Source: Verrucomicrobiota bacterium (lineage in GTDB: Bacteria; Verrucomicrobiota; Verrucomicrobiia; Opitutales; UBA2995). From it: a DNA stretch of 6,026 nt. The stretch covers positions 1-6,026 of the forward strand of contig JAPUIL010000322.1 of the NCBI GenBank assembly GCA_027297085.1. The letters are read 5' to 3'. The notes beneath the pieces were generated by a model. The model did no database searches, had not been told where the DNA came from, and saw only the letters and a list, made by a program, of their open reading frames with translations. The position numbers and the translations under genes are program-made. Shown piece by piece: positions 1-5,921 of this stretch; the first letter of the stretch is position 1, and the number at the start of each line of letters is the position of its first letter.

Positions 1-388
1 CTGCAGAAAGGGCTGTGCCTGCGTGACCGGCACCGTAGCAGTCGTATTCGCTTTCTTCGCGTGAGAGAAAGCCGCTCAGGCCATTTGTCTGGCGAAGTTT
101 CTCAAAGGCTTTTCCTTGCCGCCCGGTTAGCAACTTATGTACATACCCCTGGTGAGCAACATCGAAAACAAAGGAATCCTTCGGACAGGCAAAGACGCGG
201 TGCAGCGCGATTGTGAGTTCCACCACCCCCAGATTGGGGCCAATATGGCCTCCATTGGCGGCAGTTACTTCTATCACCGCATCACGTAATTCCTTGGCAA
301 GTTGGTCCAGTTGATCTGGAGCAAGTGCTTTTACATCTGCCGGACCCTGGATGGTGGGTAAAATAGGCTTTTCTTCAGCGTTAGACAT
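1..388 (-). CDS. dxs: 1-deoxy-D-xylulose-5-phosphate synthase, N-terminal part (cut by window edge)
   Basis: Dxs is a thiamine-diphosphate enzyme of the cytoplasm. It condenses pyruvate with glyceraldehyde 3-phosphate in the first step of the MEP isoprenoid pathway and also feeds thiamine and pyridoxal synthesis. I translated the reverse strand from ATG at 388-386 and obtained 129 codons running off the window; full-length family members are about 620-640 residues. Recognisable blocks are GGHIGPNLGVVELTIALH (residues 46-63), FDVAHQGYVHKLLTGR (75-90), LSGFLSREESEYD (104-116) and GAGHAGT (119-125). His48, His79 and His121 match the conserved histidines near the cofactor and substrate. The variant DVAHQGYVHK, instead of DVGHQAYPHK, keeps the histidine. 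No Shine-Dalgarno sequence precedes the ATG. The gene starts 48 bases after the xseB stop on the same strand, so it is probably co-transcribed with xseB. No ispA lies between them, although it often does elsewhere. Family assignment is very secure. Confidence 0.96.
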   Translation of the reverse strand, partial: MSNAEEKPILPTIQGPADVKALAPDQLDQLAKELRDAVIEVTAANGGHIGPNLGVVELTIALHRVFACPKDSFVFDVAHQGYVHKLLTGRQGKAFEKLRQTNGLSGFLSREESEYDCYGAGHAGTALSA

Positions 389-436
389 TTGATGTTGCAG
401 GTGAGGGTCGGATTTTCTGGTCCTTATAAAAACCGC

Positions 437-673
437 TTATTCGTCGGGGTCAAAGTTTTCGAACGCCGGCTGATCAGATTTTTCGCGCAATTTTTCAATT
501 TTCATTTCGGCTTCGTTCAATCGTTCGTGGCAGGTCTTCAATAGGCGTGTTCCCTGCTCATAGTGGTCGACCAGGTCGGCCAGAGGCACATCTCCTGATT
601 CCAGATGTTCGATTATCCCCTCGAGGTTTTTCAATGCATCCTCGAAGGTTAGGTTCTTTTTCGAATTACTCAC
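437..673 (-). CDS. xseB: Exodeoxyribonuclease VII small subunit
   Basis: XseB is the small, helical subunit that binds in several copies to XseA to form exonuclease VII, which degrades single-stranded DNA from both ends in repair. The 78-residue product has the expected length. Its family signature LTFEDALKNLEGIIEHLESGDVPLADLV covers residues 8-35, followed by YEQGTRLLKTCHERLNEAEMKIEKL (38-62) and an acidic tail ending FDPDE. The start codon is GTG (673-671). The next internal methionine, M57, is far too late, and an in-frame TGA (676-674) touches the GTG directly, so no upstream extension is possible. No ribosome-binding sequence is visible; the only GGGA-like run is about 20 bases upstream. 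The stop is TAA at 439-437. dxs follows on the same strand. xseA is not next to it, so the large subunit must be encoded elsewhere. Confidence 0.95.
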   Translation of the reverse strand: MSNSKKNLTFEDALKNLEGIIEHLESGDVPLADLVDHYEQGTRLLKTCHERLNEAEMKIEKLREKSDQPAFENFDPDE

Positions 674-950
674 TCAAACAAGCTTGGGGGTTCCCTGCGC
701 TATATCAATGCTATCCTTCAATTCTTTTGGCCCGTATTTTTCAACCTTCGCCATAAAGGCTACGGCTCGACACGGCGCACTGACATGCCGAGCGTTCCTC
801 TCTCCCGGCTCAATTAGGCACGGTAGTGCGCGCCTTCGCCTATCGTCCGTCATCCTCAACATCTCAACTCCGTGAGATATCCGGGTTAGGGGAAATTTGA
901 AACCTTGCCTAGCGCCGAGTGGTCACCTACAACGGCTGATTTCCAAAACA
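674..950. other. Divergent intergenic region without a supported gene
   Basis: This 277-base gap separates leftward xseB from the rightward M48 protease gene. Both strands have short open frames here (for example 674-862 reverse), but the predicted peptides are Arg/Pro/Ala-rich and unlike any family I know. Inverted repeats fill the centre (775-831, listed separately). A second perfect 6-bp inverted repeat, atctca (861-866) and tgagat (873-878), has a 6-base loop. A weak promoter candidate for the M48 gene is ttgcct (905-910), 17 bases, then tacaac (928-933), each matching 4 of 6 consensus bases. I found no convincing promoter for xseB on the reverse strand. Confidence 0.5.
775..831. repeat. 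Imperfect nested inverted repeat (long hairpin)
   Basis: Three pairings nest in order: gcgcact (775-781) with agtgcgc (825-831); tgcc (786-789) with ggca (817-820); and gagc (790-793) with gctc (808-811). Transcription in either direction would give a long, interrupted hairpin. There is no T-tract after it, so it does not look like a classical terminator. It could be a dispersed REP-like element or a relic of one. Copy number in the genome cannot be judged from one window. Confidence 0.4.
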
Positions 951-2198
951 ATGCACTGGCTTCTTACGACCTTCCTTATTCTCCTGATTCTCAACCTGGT
1001 AAAGTCCCTCGTCTTGGATTTGCTAAACGCCAGAAACATCCGGGCTCATCAGGATGAGATTCCCGAAGCTTTCAAAGGAGTGATGGACGAGGAGACCTAC
1101 CAGAAGAGTGTCGCCTATTCTCTTGAGAAAGCCCGGTACAGCATGGTGACTTCCGCCTATGGTGCTCTGGTCCTTGCCATTGTGATTCTGACCGGATTTT
1201 TGCCTTGGATGTGGCAAGCGCTTGAATCCTTTTGGGGGACGTCCCTCTGGGCTCAAGCCGGGTTTCTGGTCGTAGTGACCCTGGTTCTTTCAATTCCAGA
1301 ATTACCATTCGATTGGTACAGCACTTTTAAATTAGAAGAAAAATACGGTTTCAACAAGAGCACGATCGGTCTCTGGATCTCGGACAAGGTCAAGGGTACT
1401 CTGGTGGGATTCGTAATTGGGTTTCCACTTATTTGCCTGCTGTTAAAACTAGTCGATTGGATTGGGCCAAACTGGTGGTTCTGGGGCTTCGTTGTGGTCT
1501 TTGTATTTCAATTGTTGATGATGGTGCTGTATCCCAAGTTGATCATGCCGCTCTTTAACAAGCTGGAACCCTTGGAAACGGGTGAGTTGAAAAGCGAGCT
1601 AATGGACTTGTCGGACAAGGCTGGATTCGCCGCCAAAACGATTGAAGTGATGGATGGCAGTAAACGCTCCGGCCACTCCAATGCATTTTTCACCGGCTTT
1701 GGAAAATTTCGCCGTATTGTATTATATGATACGCTGATGGAGCAGCTGGAAAATAACGAGCTCAAGGCGGTGCTTGCCCACGAGATTGGGCACTACAAAC
1801 GCGGTCACGTACCCAAGATGATTGCCATGTCCGCTGTGGGAATGCTCTTGGCTTTTTGGCTGATTGCCTACCTGGCGGGTAGCACTTGGTTTTATGCCGG
1901 TTTTGGTTTTGAAAACGTTAACAGTATCGCACCGGCATTTCTTTTGTTCTCTATTATGAGTGGCCTGGTTACCTCGTGGTTGACTCCAGTTTTCAGTATT
2001 CTGTCGCGAAAACATGAATTCGAGGCCGATGCATTTGCAAAGGACGCCATGGGTGAACCCGAGTCGCTGGTGGGTGCGCTTCGAAAACTCAACGAAAAGA
2101 ACCTGAGCAACCTGACGCCGCATCCCCTCTACAGCGCTTTCTATTACTCGCACCCGACCTTGATCGAACGTGAAGCCGCTCTCTTGTCGGGCGACTAG
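951..2198 (+). CDS. Ste24-type M48 family zinc metalloprotease, integral membrane
   Basis: This is a membrane-embedded zinc endopeptidase of the M48A (Ste24 / CAAX prenyl protease 1) group. The eukaryotic enzyme trims prenylated proteins; bacterial relatives are thought to act in membrane protein quality control, and the substrate here is unknown. I start it at ATG 951, giving 415 residues, normal for the family. A TTG 18 codons upstream (897) is also open but would only put a polar tail before the first helix. About seven hydrophobic segments are visible, starting with LLTTFLILLILNLVKSLVL at the N-terminus. The zinc site is HEIGH (277-281), with the third ligand Glu358 in the EFEAD stretch. 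Other family blocks are SGHSNAFFTGFG before the HExxH and HPLYSAFYYSHPTLIERE at the C-terminus. All catalytic residues are present, so it should be active. No Shine-Dalgarno sequence precedes the ATG. It appears monocistronic, divergent from xseB. Confidence 0.93.
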   Translation: MHWLLTTFLILLILNLVKSLVLDLLNARNIRAHQDEIPEAFKGVMDEETYQKSVAYSLEKARYSMVTSAYGALVLAIVILTGFLPWMWQALESFWGTSLWAQAGFLVVVTLVLSIPELPFDWYSTFKLEEKYGFNKSTIGLWISDKVKGTLVGFVIGFPLICLLLKLVDWIGPNWWFWGFVVVFVFQLLMMVLYPKLIMPLFNKLEPLETGELKSELMDLSDKAGFAAKTIEVMDGSKRSGHSNAFFTGFGKFRRIVLYDTLMEQLENNELKAVLAHEIGHYKRGHVPKMIAMSAVGMLLAFWLIAYLAGSTWFYAGFGFENVNSIAPAFLLFSIMSGLVTSWLTPVFSILSRKHEFEADAFAKDAMGEPESLVGALRKLNEKNLSNLTPHPLYSAFYYSHPTLIEREAALLSGD

Positions 2199-2237
2199 TA
2201 CCTTATTGATTGGAAATGGACGTTTATTGGAAATTTA

Positions 2238-2268
2238 GGCGGCAGAGCGAGGACGCTCTTGTCCTGCC
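2238..2268. repeat. Strong intergenic hairpin, REP-like
   Basis: The core is a perfect 6-bp stem, agagcg (2244-2249) with cgctct (2254-2259), closed by the tetraloop agga. The stem continues outward as ggc (2241-2243) with gtc (2261-2263, one G-T pair) and ggc (2238-2240) with gcc (2266-2268), with bulges of one and two bases. This gives 12 pairs in total. It lies 39 bases after the M48 stop. No run of T follows, so an intrinsic terminator is unlikely, although the hairpin could protect the 3' end of the M48 mRNA. Sequence style resembles dispersed palindromic elements. Confidence 0.45.
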
Positions 2269-2292
2269 AATTCAGCCCCTGCAAGTAGGGCG

Positions 2293-2326
2293 GCTTCGCG
2301 TGCCTCGCCGAAGCTCTCGAGCGAAG
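2293..2326. repeat. GC-rich palindromic segment, second intergenic hairpin
   Basis: gcttcg (2293-2298) pairs with cgaagc (2309-2314) around a 10-base loop. Alternatively, cttcgc (2294-2299) pairs with gcgaag (2321-2326). The two pairings exclude each other. ctcgag sits between the 3' arms, and cctcgc occurs twice nearby (2303-2308 and 2333-2338). Together with the hairpin at 2238-2268, this makes the left part of the M48-to-nuclease gap look like a composite repetitive extragenic element rather than coding sequence. Confidence 0.35.
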
Positions 2327-2351
2327 GAGGGTCCTCGCGGCGCCGATTACT

Positions 2352-2380
2352 GTGACTCAAGATCAAAGCTTAGGGATAAT
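2352..2380 (+). promoter_or_regulatory. Candidate sigma-70-like promoter for the nuclease-hemW cluster
   Basis: The -35 box is gtgact (2352-2357, 4 of 6 to TTGACA). The spacer is exactly 17 bases, and the -10 box is gataat (2375-2380, 5 of 6 to TATAAT) in an AT-rich stretch. Transcription would start near 2387 and leave a leader of roughly 37 bases before the ATG at 2424. It is the best promoter-like match I found in the window and sits just after the GC-rich palindromes. It is seen by eye only. Confidence 0.4.
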
Positions 2381-2423
2381 AAAATATACGACTTTATGTC
2401 TGCAACCAGGTACTAGTGGAATC

Positions 2424-3320
2424 ATGGCTCGAATCGCCGTATCGATCGTTTGCCTTTGGCTGATTGGACAATCCCTGGCCGGGGAAGTAGTTCGAATAGC
2501 CACTTATAATGTGCGCAATTATCTTGAGGTGGACCGGTGGTCCGATGGCCGCTACAGGAAAAACTTTCCCAAGCCGGAGGCGGAGAAAGAGGCGGCTCGT
2601 AAAGTGTTGGTTTCGGTTCGCCCCGATGTGGTGGTTTTGCAAGAAATGGGGGTGGGCCCTTATCTTAGCGAACTACAAGCCGATTTAAAAGAGGAGGGCC
2701 TGGATCTACCATACCAATACGTAGCAAAGGGGTTCGATGCAGATCGCCATGTTGCGCTTCTGAGTCGGTTTGAACCTGCTGAAATTTTTACCCATACTGA
2801 TATGGAGTTTAAGTATTTTGAAGAAATCATTCCCGTTAAGCGGGGAATGTTGGAAGTGGTCTTTCAAACAAGAGGGCTCAAATGGAAAGTGTTTGGGTTG
2901 CACCTCAAAAGCAAGTGGAGTGACTACGATGAAGATCCGATTTCGGATAATCGGCGCCGGTCCGAAGCGCTTGCCTGTCGTAAAAAGATATTAGACCTCC
3001 AGAAGGAGGATGATCTTCCCTTCCTGGTGTTGGGAGATTTTAATGATTCGAAAAGCAGCGCCTCAGTCCGTCTTCTGCAGTTTCGCGGAAAAACTGAAGT
3101 AGCAGCGGCGGTCGAATGTACGGATTCCAGAGGCGAACGCTGGACGCACTACTACGACAAGGAGGATGAGTACCGGCGGGTAGATTATATTCTTAAAAGC
3201 CCGGATTTTCCGGCATCGATTTTAGGTGATAAAGGACACATTCATGACGGAGCTGAATCGCTGGTTGCCAGTGACCACCGCCTGGTGTGGGTCGACCTGG
3301 AATGGGGAGGGGAAGAGTGA
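2424..3320 (+). CDS. Secreted endonuclease/exonuclease/phosphatase (EEP) family protein
   Basis: This protein has the DNase I / APE1 fold, whose members use a divalent metal to cut phosphodiester or phosphate-ester bonds. The actual substrate (DNA, RNA, a lipid headgroup or a sugar phosphate) cannot be told from sequence. From ATG 2424 the product has 298 residues. It begins with a signal peptide (VSIVCLWLIGQSLAG, cleavage near residue 20), so the mature enzyme should lie in the periplasm or outside. EEP motifs occur in order: ATYN with Asn29, LQE with Glu74, LHLKS with His160, GDFND (204-208) and SDH with Asp284 and His285. The full active-site set appears intact. A GTG 24 codons upstream (2352) is open but falls inside the candidate promoter and would bury the signal peptide. 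GTGGA before the ATG is a weak ribosome-binding site. The stop overlaps the hemW start by four bases. Confidence 0.87.
   Translation: MARIAVSIVCLWLIGQSLAGEVVRIATYNVRNYLEVDRWSDGRYRKNFPKPEAEKEAARKVLVSVRPDVVVLQEMGVGPYLSELQADLKEEGLDLPYQYVAKGFDADRHVALLSRFEPAEIFTHTDMEFKYFEEIIPVKRGMLEVVFQTRGLKWKVFGLHLKSKWSDYDEDPISDNRRRSEALACRKKILDLQKEDDLPFLVLGDFNDSKSSASVRLLQFRGKTEVAAAVECTDSRGERWTHYYDKEDEYRRVDYILKSPDFPASILGDKGHIHDGAESLVASDHRLVWVDLEWGGEE
3306..3310 (+). promoter_or_regulatory. Strong Shine-Dalgarno site of hemW
   Basis: GGAGG lies 6 bases before the GTG at 3317, inside the last codons of the upstream nuclease-like gene. It fixes the hemW start at 3317 rather than the open GTG at 3287. It is the only strong ribosome-binding site seen in front of any gene in the window. 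Confidence 0.75.
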
Positions 3321-4462
3321 AGGCTAAAGAAACGGGATTGGGGCTGTATTGCCACGTGCCGTTCTGTGCCAGCACGTGCGACTTTTGCGCCTTTTATCAG
3401 GAAAAACCGCATCGTAAGGATTTGGACCGATACCTGGCCGGTATGGAAAAAGAGTTGGCATGGATTCAGCCCGACCGTCCGATTGACACCGTTTTCTGGG
3501 GCGGAGGAACGCCGGGTTTGTTGCCCGCCACTGATTTAAAGCGCTTGGGAGAAGCCGTATTAGAATTTGCCCAGCAGCAACCCTTGGAGTGGACAGTAGA
3601 AATGGCTCCGAGCACCGTGAAGCCTGACAAGCTAAAGTTGCTTCGCGACCTCGGAGTGAATCGCATTTCCATGGGCGTGCAAAGTTTTCAGGAATCGTTT
3701 CTTGAAGGCTTGGGGCGCTTGCACCGGCCCAGGCAGATTTACCAGGCGTACGATTGGATACGGGTCGCCGGATTTGAAAATGTGAATCTCGACCTCATGA
3801 TCGCCTTACCCGGTCAAACGGTGGACGATTTAAAGAATGATTTGGAGGAAGTGTGTCGCCTCGACCCCGAGCATCTTTCCGCCTATTGCCTGACCTTTGA
3901 GGAGGATACAGCCCTATGGGTGAAACTATCTCAGGGGAAAATAAAACAGGACATCGAGAAGGATGCCGATCTCTACGAGTTTACCTGGGAGTTTCTGACT
4001 GATGCTGGTTACGATCATTACGAAATCAGCAACTTCAGTAAGCCCGGTTTCGAATGTGTCCACAATCTCAATACATGGAAAATGAAGGAGTGGATCGGGA
4101 TCGGGCCTTCTGCTGCTTCCCAGTATCGAAATATCCGTTACAGCAATGCCGCTGACCTGGATGTATGGCTGGATCAGACAGAAAGCGATGTAAAAAACCG
4201 CTGTGAAGTGCAACTGTTAACCGAAGCCGACCTGCTTGAAGATACCATCATTTTCGGCCTACGAATGGGGCAGGGCATATCTCTCAACGAGCTTCAACAA
4301 CGGTTTCCTCAAGCGCCAATGGAGGAACTTAGAACATTTTTTGTTTCCCTGGAAACAGATGGCCTGGTTACCTTCGAAAACAACGATCGAGCCAAACTAA
4401 CCCTGAAAGGCAAACTCCTGGCCGACAAGATCGCTGTAGAGTTTCTCGGGTTGGCTGGTTGA
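3317..4462 (+). CDS. hemW: Radical SAM haem chaperone HemW (formerly 'oxygen-independent coproporphyrinogen III oxidase-like')
   Basis: HemW is a radical-SAM protein that binds haem and hands it to haem proteins such as respiratory enzymes. It is often mis-annotated as HemN. The 381-residue product starts at GTG 3317, set by a good GGAGG. The iron-sulfur motif CxxxCxxC is Cys17, Cys21 and Cys24 (CASTCDFC), without the extra cysteine of true HemN. An additional Cys12 sits where isoleucine is common in YIHIPFC. Further blocks are GGGTP (62-66), GVNRISMGVQSF, NVNLDLMIALPGQT and YEISNFSKPG. The C-terminal winged-helix-like part is DTIIFGLRMGQGISL. Two normally conserved sites differ: the HNxxYW signature reads HNLNTW (249-254), and the usual GAxS region reads GPSAAS (263-268). 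The start overlaps the stop of the nuclease gene as GTGA, indicating translational coupling. Assignment to the HemW group is firm; haem-binding capacity is inferred. Confidence 0.92.
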   Translation: MKAKETGLGLYCHVPFCASTCDFCAFYQEKPHRKDLDRYLAGMEKELAWIQPDRPIDTVFWGGGTPGLLPATDLKRLGEAVLEFAQQQPLEWTVEMAPSTVKPDKLKLLRDLGVNRISMGVQSFQESFLEGLGRLHRPRQIYQAYDWIRVAGFENVNLDLMIALPGQTVDDLKNDLEEVCRLDPEHLSAYCLTFEEDTALWVKLSQGKIKQDIEKDADLYEFTWEFLTDAGYDHYEISNFSKPGFECVHNLNTWKMKEWIGIGPSAASQYRNIRYSNAADLDVWLDQTESDVKNRCEVQLLTEADLLEDTIIFGLRMGQGISLNELQQRFPQAPMEELRTFFVSLETDGLVTFENNDRAKLTLKGKLLADKIAVEFLGLAG

Positions 4463-4466
4463 TAAT

Positions 4467-4814
4467 ATGGAGACGAACCATCCAAAGAAGGTGCTATTTG
4501 TTTGTAGTATTAACAAATTCCGAAGCTACACCGCAGAGAAAATTTATAAAAAATTTGATCGTTATCAGGTTAGATCACGTGGAACGGAAAATGGAGCCAG
4601 AGTTAAAATAACTGAAGGTGACATCGGCTGGGCAGATATCATCTTTACGATGGAAAAAAGACACACTAACAGAATAAGAACCAAGTTTAAGGAGAAGGTA
4701 GCAGGTAAACGGATTGTGACCTTATTCATTGAAGATATTTACGAACCAATGGAACCGGCTCTTATTGATGAATTGAAAAGGAAGCTAAGGAGATATATAA
4801 TTGTCCCTGAATAA
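4467..4814 (+). CDS. Small tyrosine-phosphatase-like protein (low-molecular-weight PTP fold, COG4551 type)
   Basis: This 115-residue protein carries a P-loop near its N-terminus: VLFVCSINKFRS, with nucleophile Cys13 and Arg19 in a CX5R arrangement, followed by YTAE, as in low-molecular-weight phosphotyrosine phosphatases. The remainder matches, from memory, a short family called predicted protein tyrosine phosphatase (COG4551). Its usual blocks are ADIIFVMEK, here ADIIFTMEK (56-64), and IPDDYxxMDPEL, here IEDIYEPMEPAL (88-99). Asp90 is kept and could serve as general acid, but the preceding Pro and the Asp of MDP are changed to Glu. The natural substrate of this family is unknown to me. It starts 4 bases after the hemW stop, without a clear ribosome-binding site. 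Its G+C is about 36% (109 of 300 bases, 4501-4800), against about 49% in a stretch of hemW (88 of 180, 3781-3960). That suggests a later arrival or relaxed constraint. Cytoplasmic; no signal peptide. Confidence 0.82.
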   Translation: METNHPKKVLFVCSINKFRSYTAEKIYKKFDRYQVRSRGTENGARVKITEGDIGWADIIFTMEKRHTNRIRTKFKEKVAGKRIVTLFIEDIYEPMEPALIDELKRKLRRYIIVPE

Positions 4815-4844
4815 CAGAAAACGCATGCCTAGTTAGATTGCGTT

Positions 4845-5921
4845 ATGCCGTTGCTCCAAAAAATGAACTCCACGATTATTAGTACTATACGAGTATTCTT
4901 CGTTCTCTTAGGTGGGGCTTTATACAGCAGCGCTGACGAGCTGAAGTGGCAGTGGGAGCTTCAGGATGGTGGAGTCATCACTTCGATACGTGCGCTTTGT
5001 GCGGTGGATGAGAAGGTATGTTGGTTTGGGACTGGAAATGGGATGATCGGACGAACCACCGACGGTGGTAAATCGTGGGAGCGTTTTGTGGTTCCAGGAG
5101 CTGAGGATCTGGAGTTTCGCGATGTTGAGGCATTTGATAAAAATCGCTGCGTGGCTATGAGTGTCGGAGAAGGAACGTCTTCGCGGATATACTTGACCGC
5201 AGACGGTGGGCAGAGCTGGAAACTGGTTTTCCAAAACACTGCGCTTGAGGGATTTTTTGATGGCATTGCGTTTTGGGATCGAGAGAATGGGGTTCTGGCG
5301 GGTGATCCCGTAGAAGGGAGACTTTTTATATTACGGACAAAAGATGGTGGCAAGACTTGGAAACCATTGGATGCCAGGATCGCACCGAAAATGGAATCCG
5401 GTGAACACGCCTTCGCCGCGAGTGGGACTCACTTGTCACTGGTTGCTGGCGGTCACCTGTGGGTCGGCAGTGGCGGCAAGGTGGCGCGGATTTTTTACTC
5501 CTACGACTTTGGGGAAAGTTGGACTACCTTAGAAACGCCTATGATCTTAGGTGAAGCTTCAACGGGAATCTTTTCAATTGCGTTCAAGAATCCAAATGAA
5601 GGCATTGTGGTTGGAGGAGACTACACCAAAGAAGAGGAAGGCGACCACAATGCTATGCTGACAGTCGATGGCGGCAGGACCTGGAAATTGCTTAATAAAT
5701 CCAACGGCAATTCTGTTTTTCCATTTCGTTCCTGTGTTCGCTATGCTCCGGATTTGAAAACGGTCATCGCGGTTGGTCCGGAAGGCGGTAACGTTTCCTC
5801 CGATGGCGGGAAGAGCTGGCGAGAATTTGGAGATCAGGGTTTTCACACTCTGAGTATTGGGGGGAGCCTGAATGCAGTCTGGGCAGCGGGAACGGATGGC
5901 CGGATTGCCCACCTCAGGTAA
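4845..5921 (+). CDS. Secreted YCF48-like beta-propeller protein with Asp-box repeats
   Basis: The product of 358 residues has an N-terminal signal peptide (hydrophobic IRVFFVLLGGALYSSA, cleavage near residue 30) and then a repeat propeller. Six Asp-boxes of the form [ST]xDxGx[ST]W are visible: TTDGGKSW (71-78), TADGGQSW (118-125), TKDGGKTW (165-172), SYDFGESW (219-226), TVDGGRTW (273-280) and SSDGGKSW (318-325). They are 45-54 residues apart, as expected for one per blade. This resembles the YCF48/Hcf136 group. YCF48 itself helps assemble photosystem II, but relatives in non-photosynthetic bacteria are usually called 'oxidoreductase' or 'photosystem assembly-like' without proven function. Sialidase-type catalytic residues are not apparent, so a binding or assembly role seems likelier than an enzyme. 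The start could be ATG 4845 or ATG 4863 (Met7); neither has a ribosome-binding site. It begins 30 bases after the phosphatase stop and may be read through from that cluster. Confidence 0.83.
   Translation: MPLLQKMNSTIISTIRVFFVLLGGALYSSADELKWQWELQDGGVITSIRALCAVDEKVCWFGTGNGMIGRTTDGGKSWERFVVPGAEDLEFRDVEAFDKNRCVAMSVGEGTSSRIYLTADGGQSWKLVFQNTALEGFFDGIAFWDRENGVLAGDPVEGRLFILRTKDGGKTWKPLDARIAPKMESGEHAFAASGTHLSLVAGGHLWVGSGGKVARIFYSYDFGESWTTLETPMILGEASTGIFSIAFKNPNEGIVVGGDYTKEEEGDHNAMLTVDGGRTWKLLNKSNGNSVFPFRSCVRYAPDLKTVIAVGPEGGNVSSDGGKSWREFGDQGFHTLSIGGSLNAVWAAGTDGRIAHLR

Noticed and set aside
674..862. Reverse-strand open frame of 62 codons upstream of xseB
   Set aside because: It is in the same frame as xseB and separated from it by a TGA. 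The peptide is rich in Arg, Ala and Pro, matches no family I know, and is largely read from the inverted-repeat segment.
897..950. TTG start giving the M48 protease 18 extra residues
   Set aside because: The extra residues precede the first membrane helix with no family similarity. The ATG at 951 gives the usual Ste24-type N-terminus and length.
1722..2153. Reverse-strand open frame of 143 codons inside the M48 gene
   Set aside because: It is opposite the catalytic part of the protease, whose HEIGH and EFEAD motifs are clearly coding on the forward strand.
2238..2268. Intrinsic terminator of the M48 gene
   Set aside because: The hairpin is strong, but the following bases (aattcagccc) contain no T-tract.
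2210..2416. Forward open frame of 68 codons between the M48 gene and the nuclease gene
   Set aside because: It is read straight through the GC-rich hairpins and the candidate promoter, has an Arg/Ser/Pro-rich low-information product, and has no ribosome-binding site.
3287..3316. Earlier GTG start for hemW
   Set aside because: It would add a Gly/Arg-rich tail. The GGAGG at 3306-3310 is correctly spaced for the GTG at 3317 and not for 3287.
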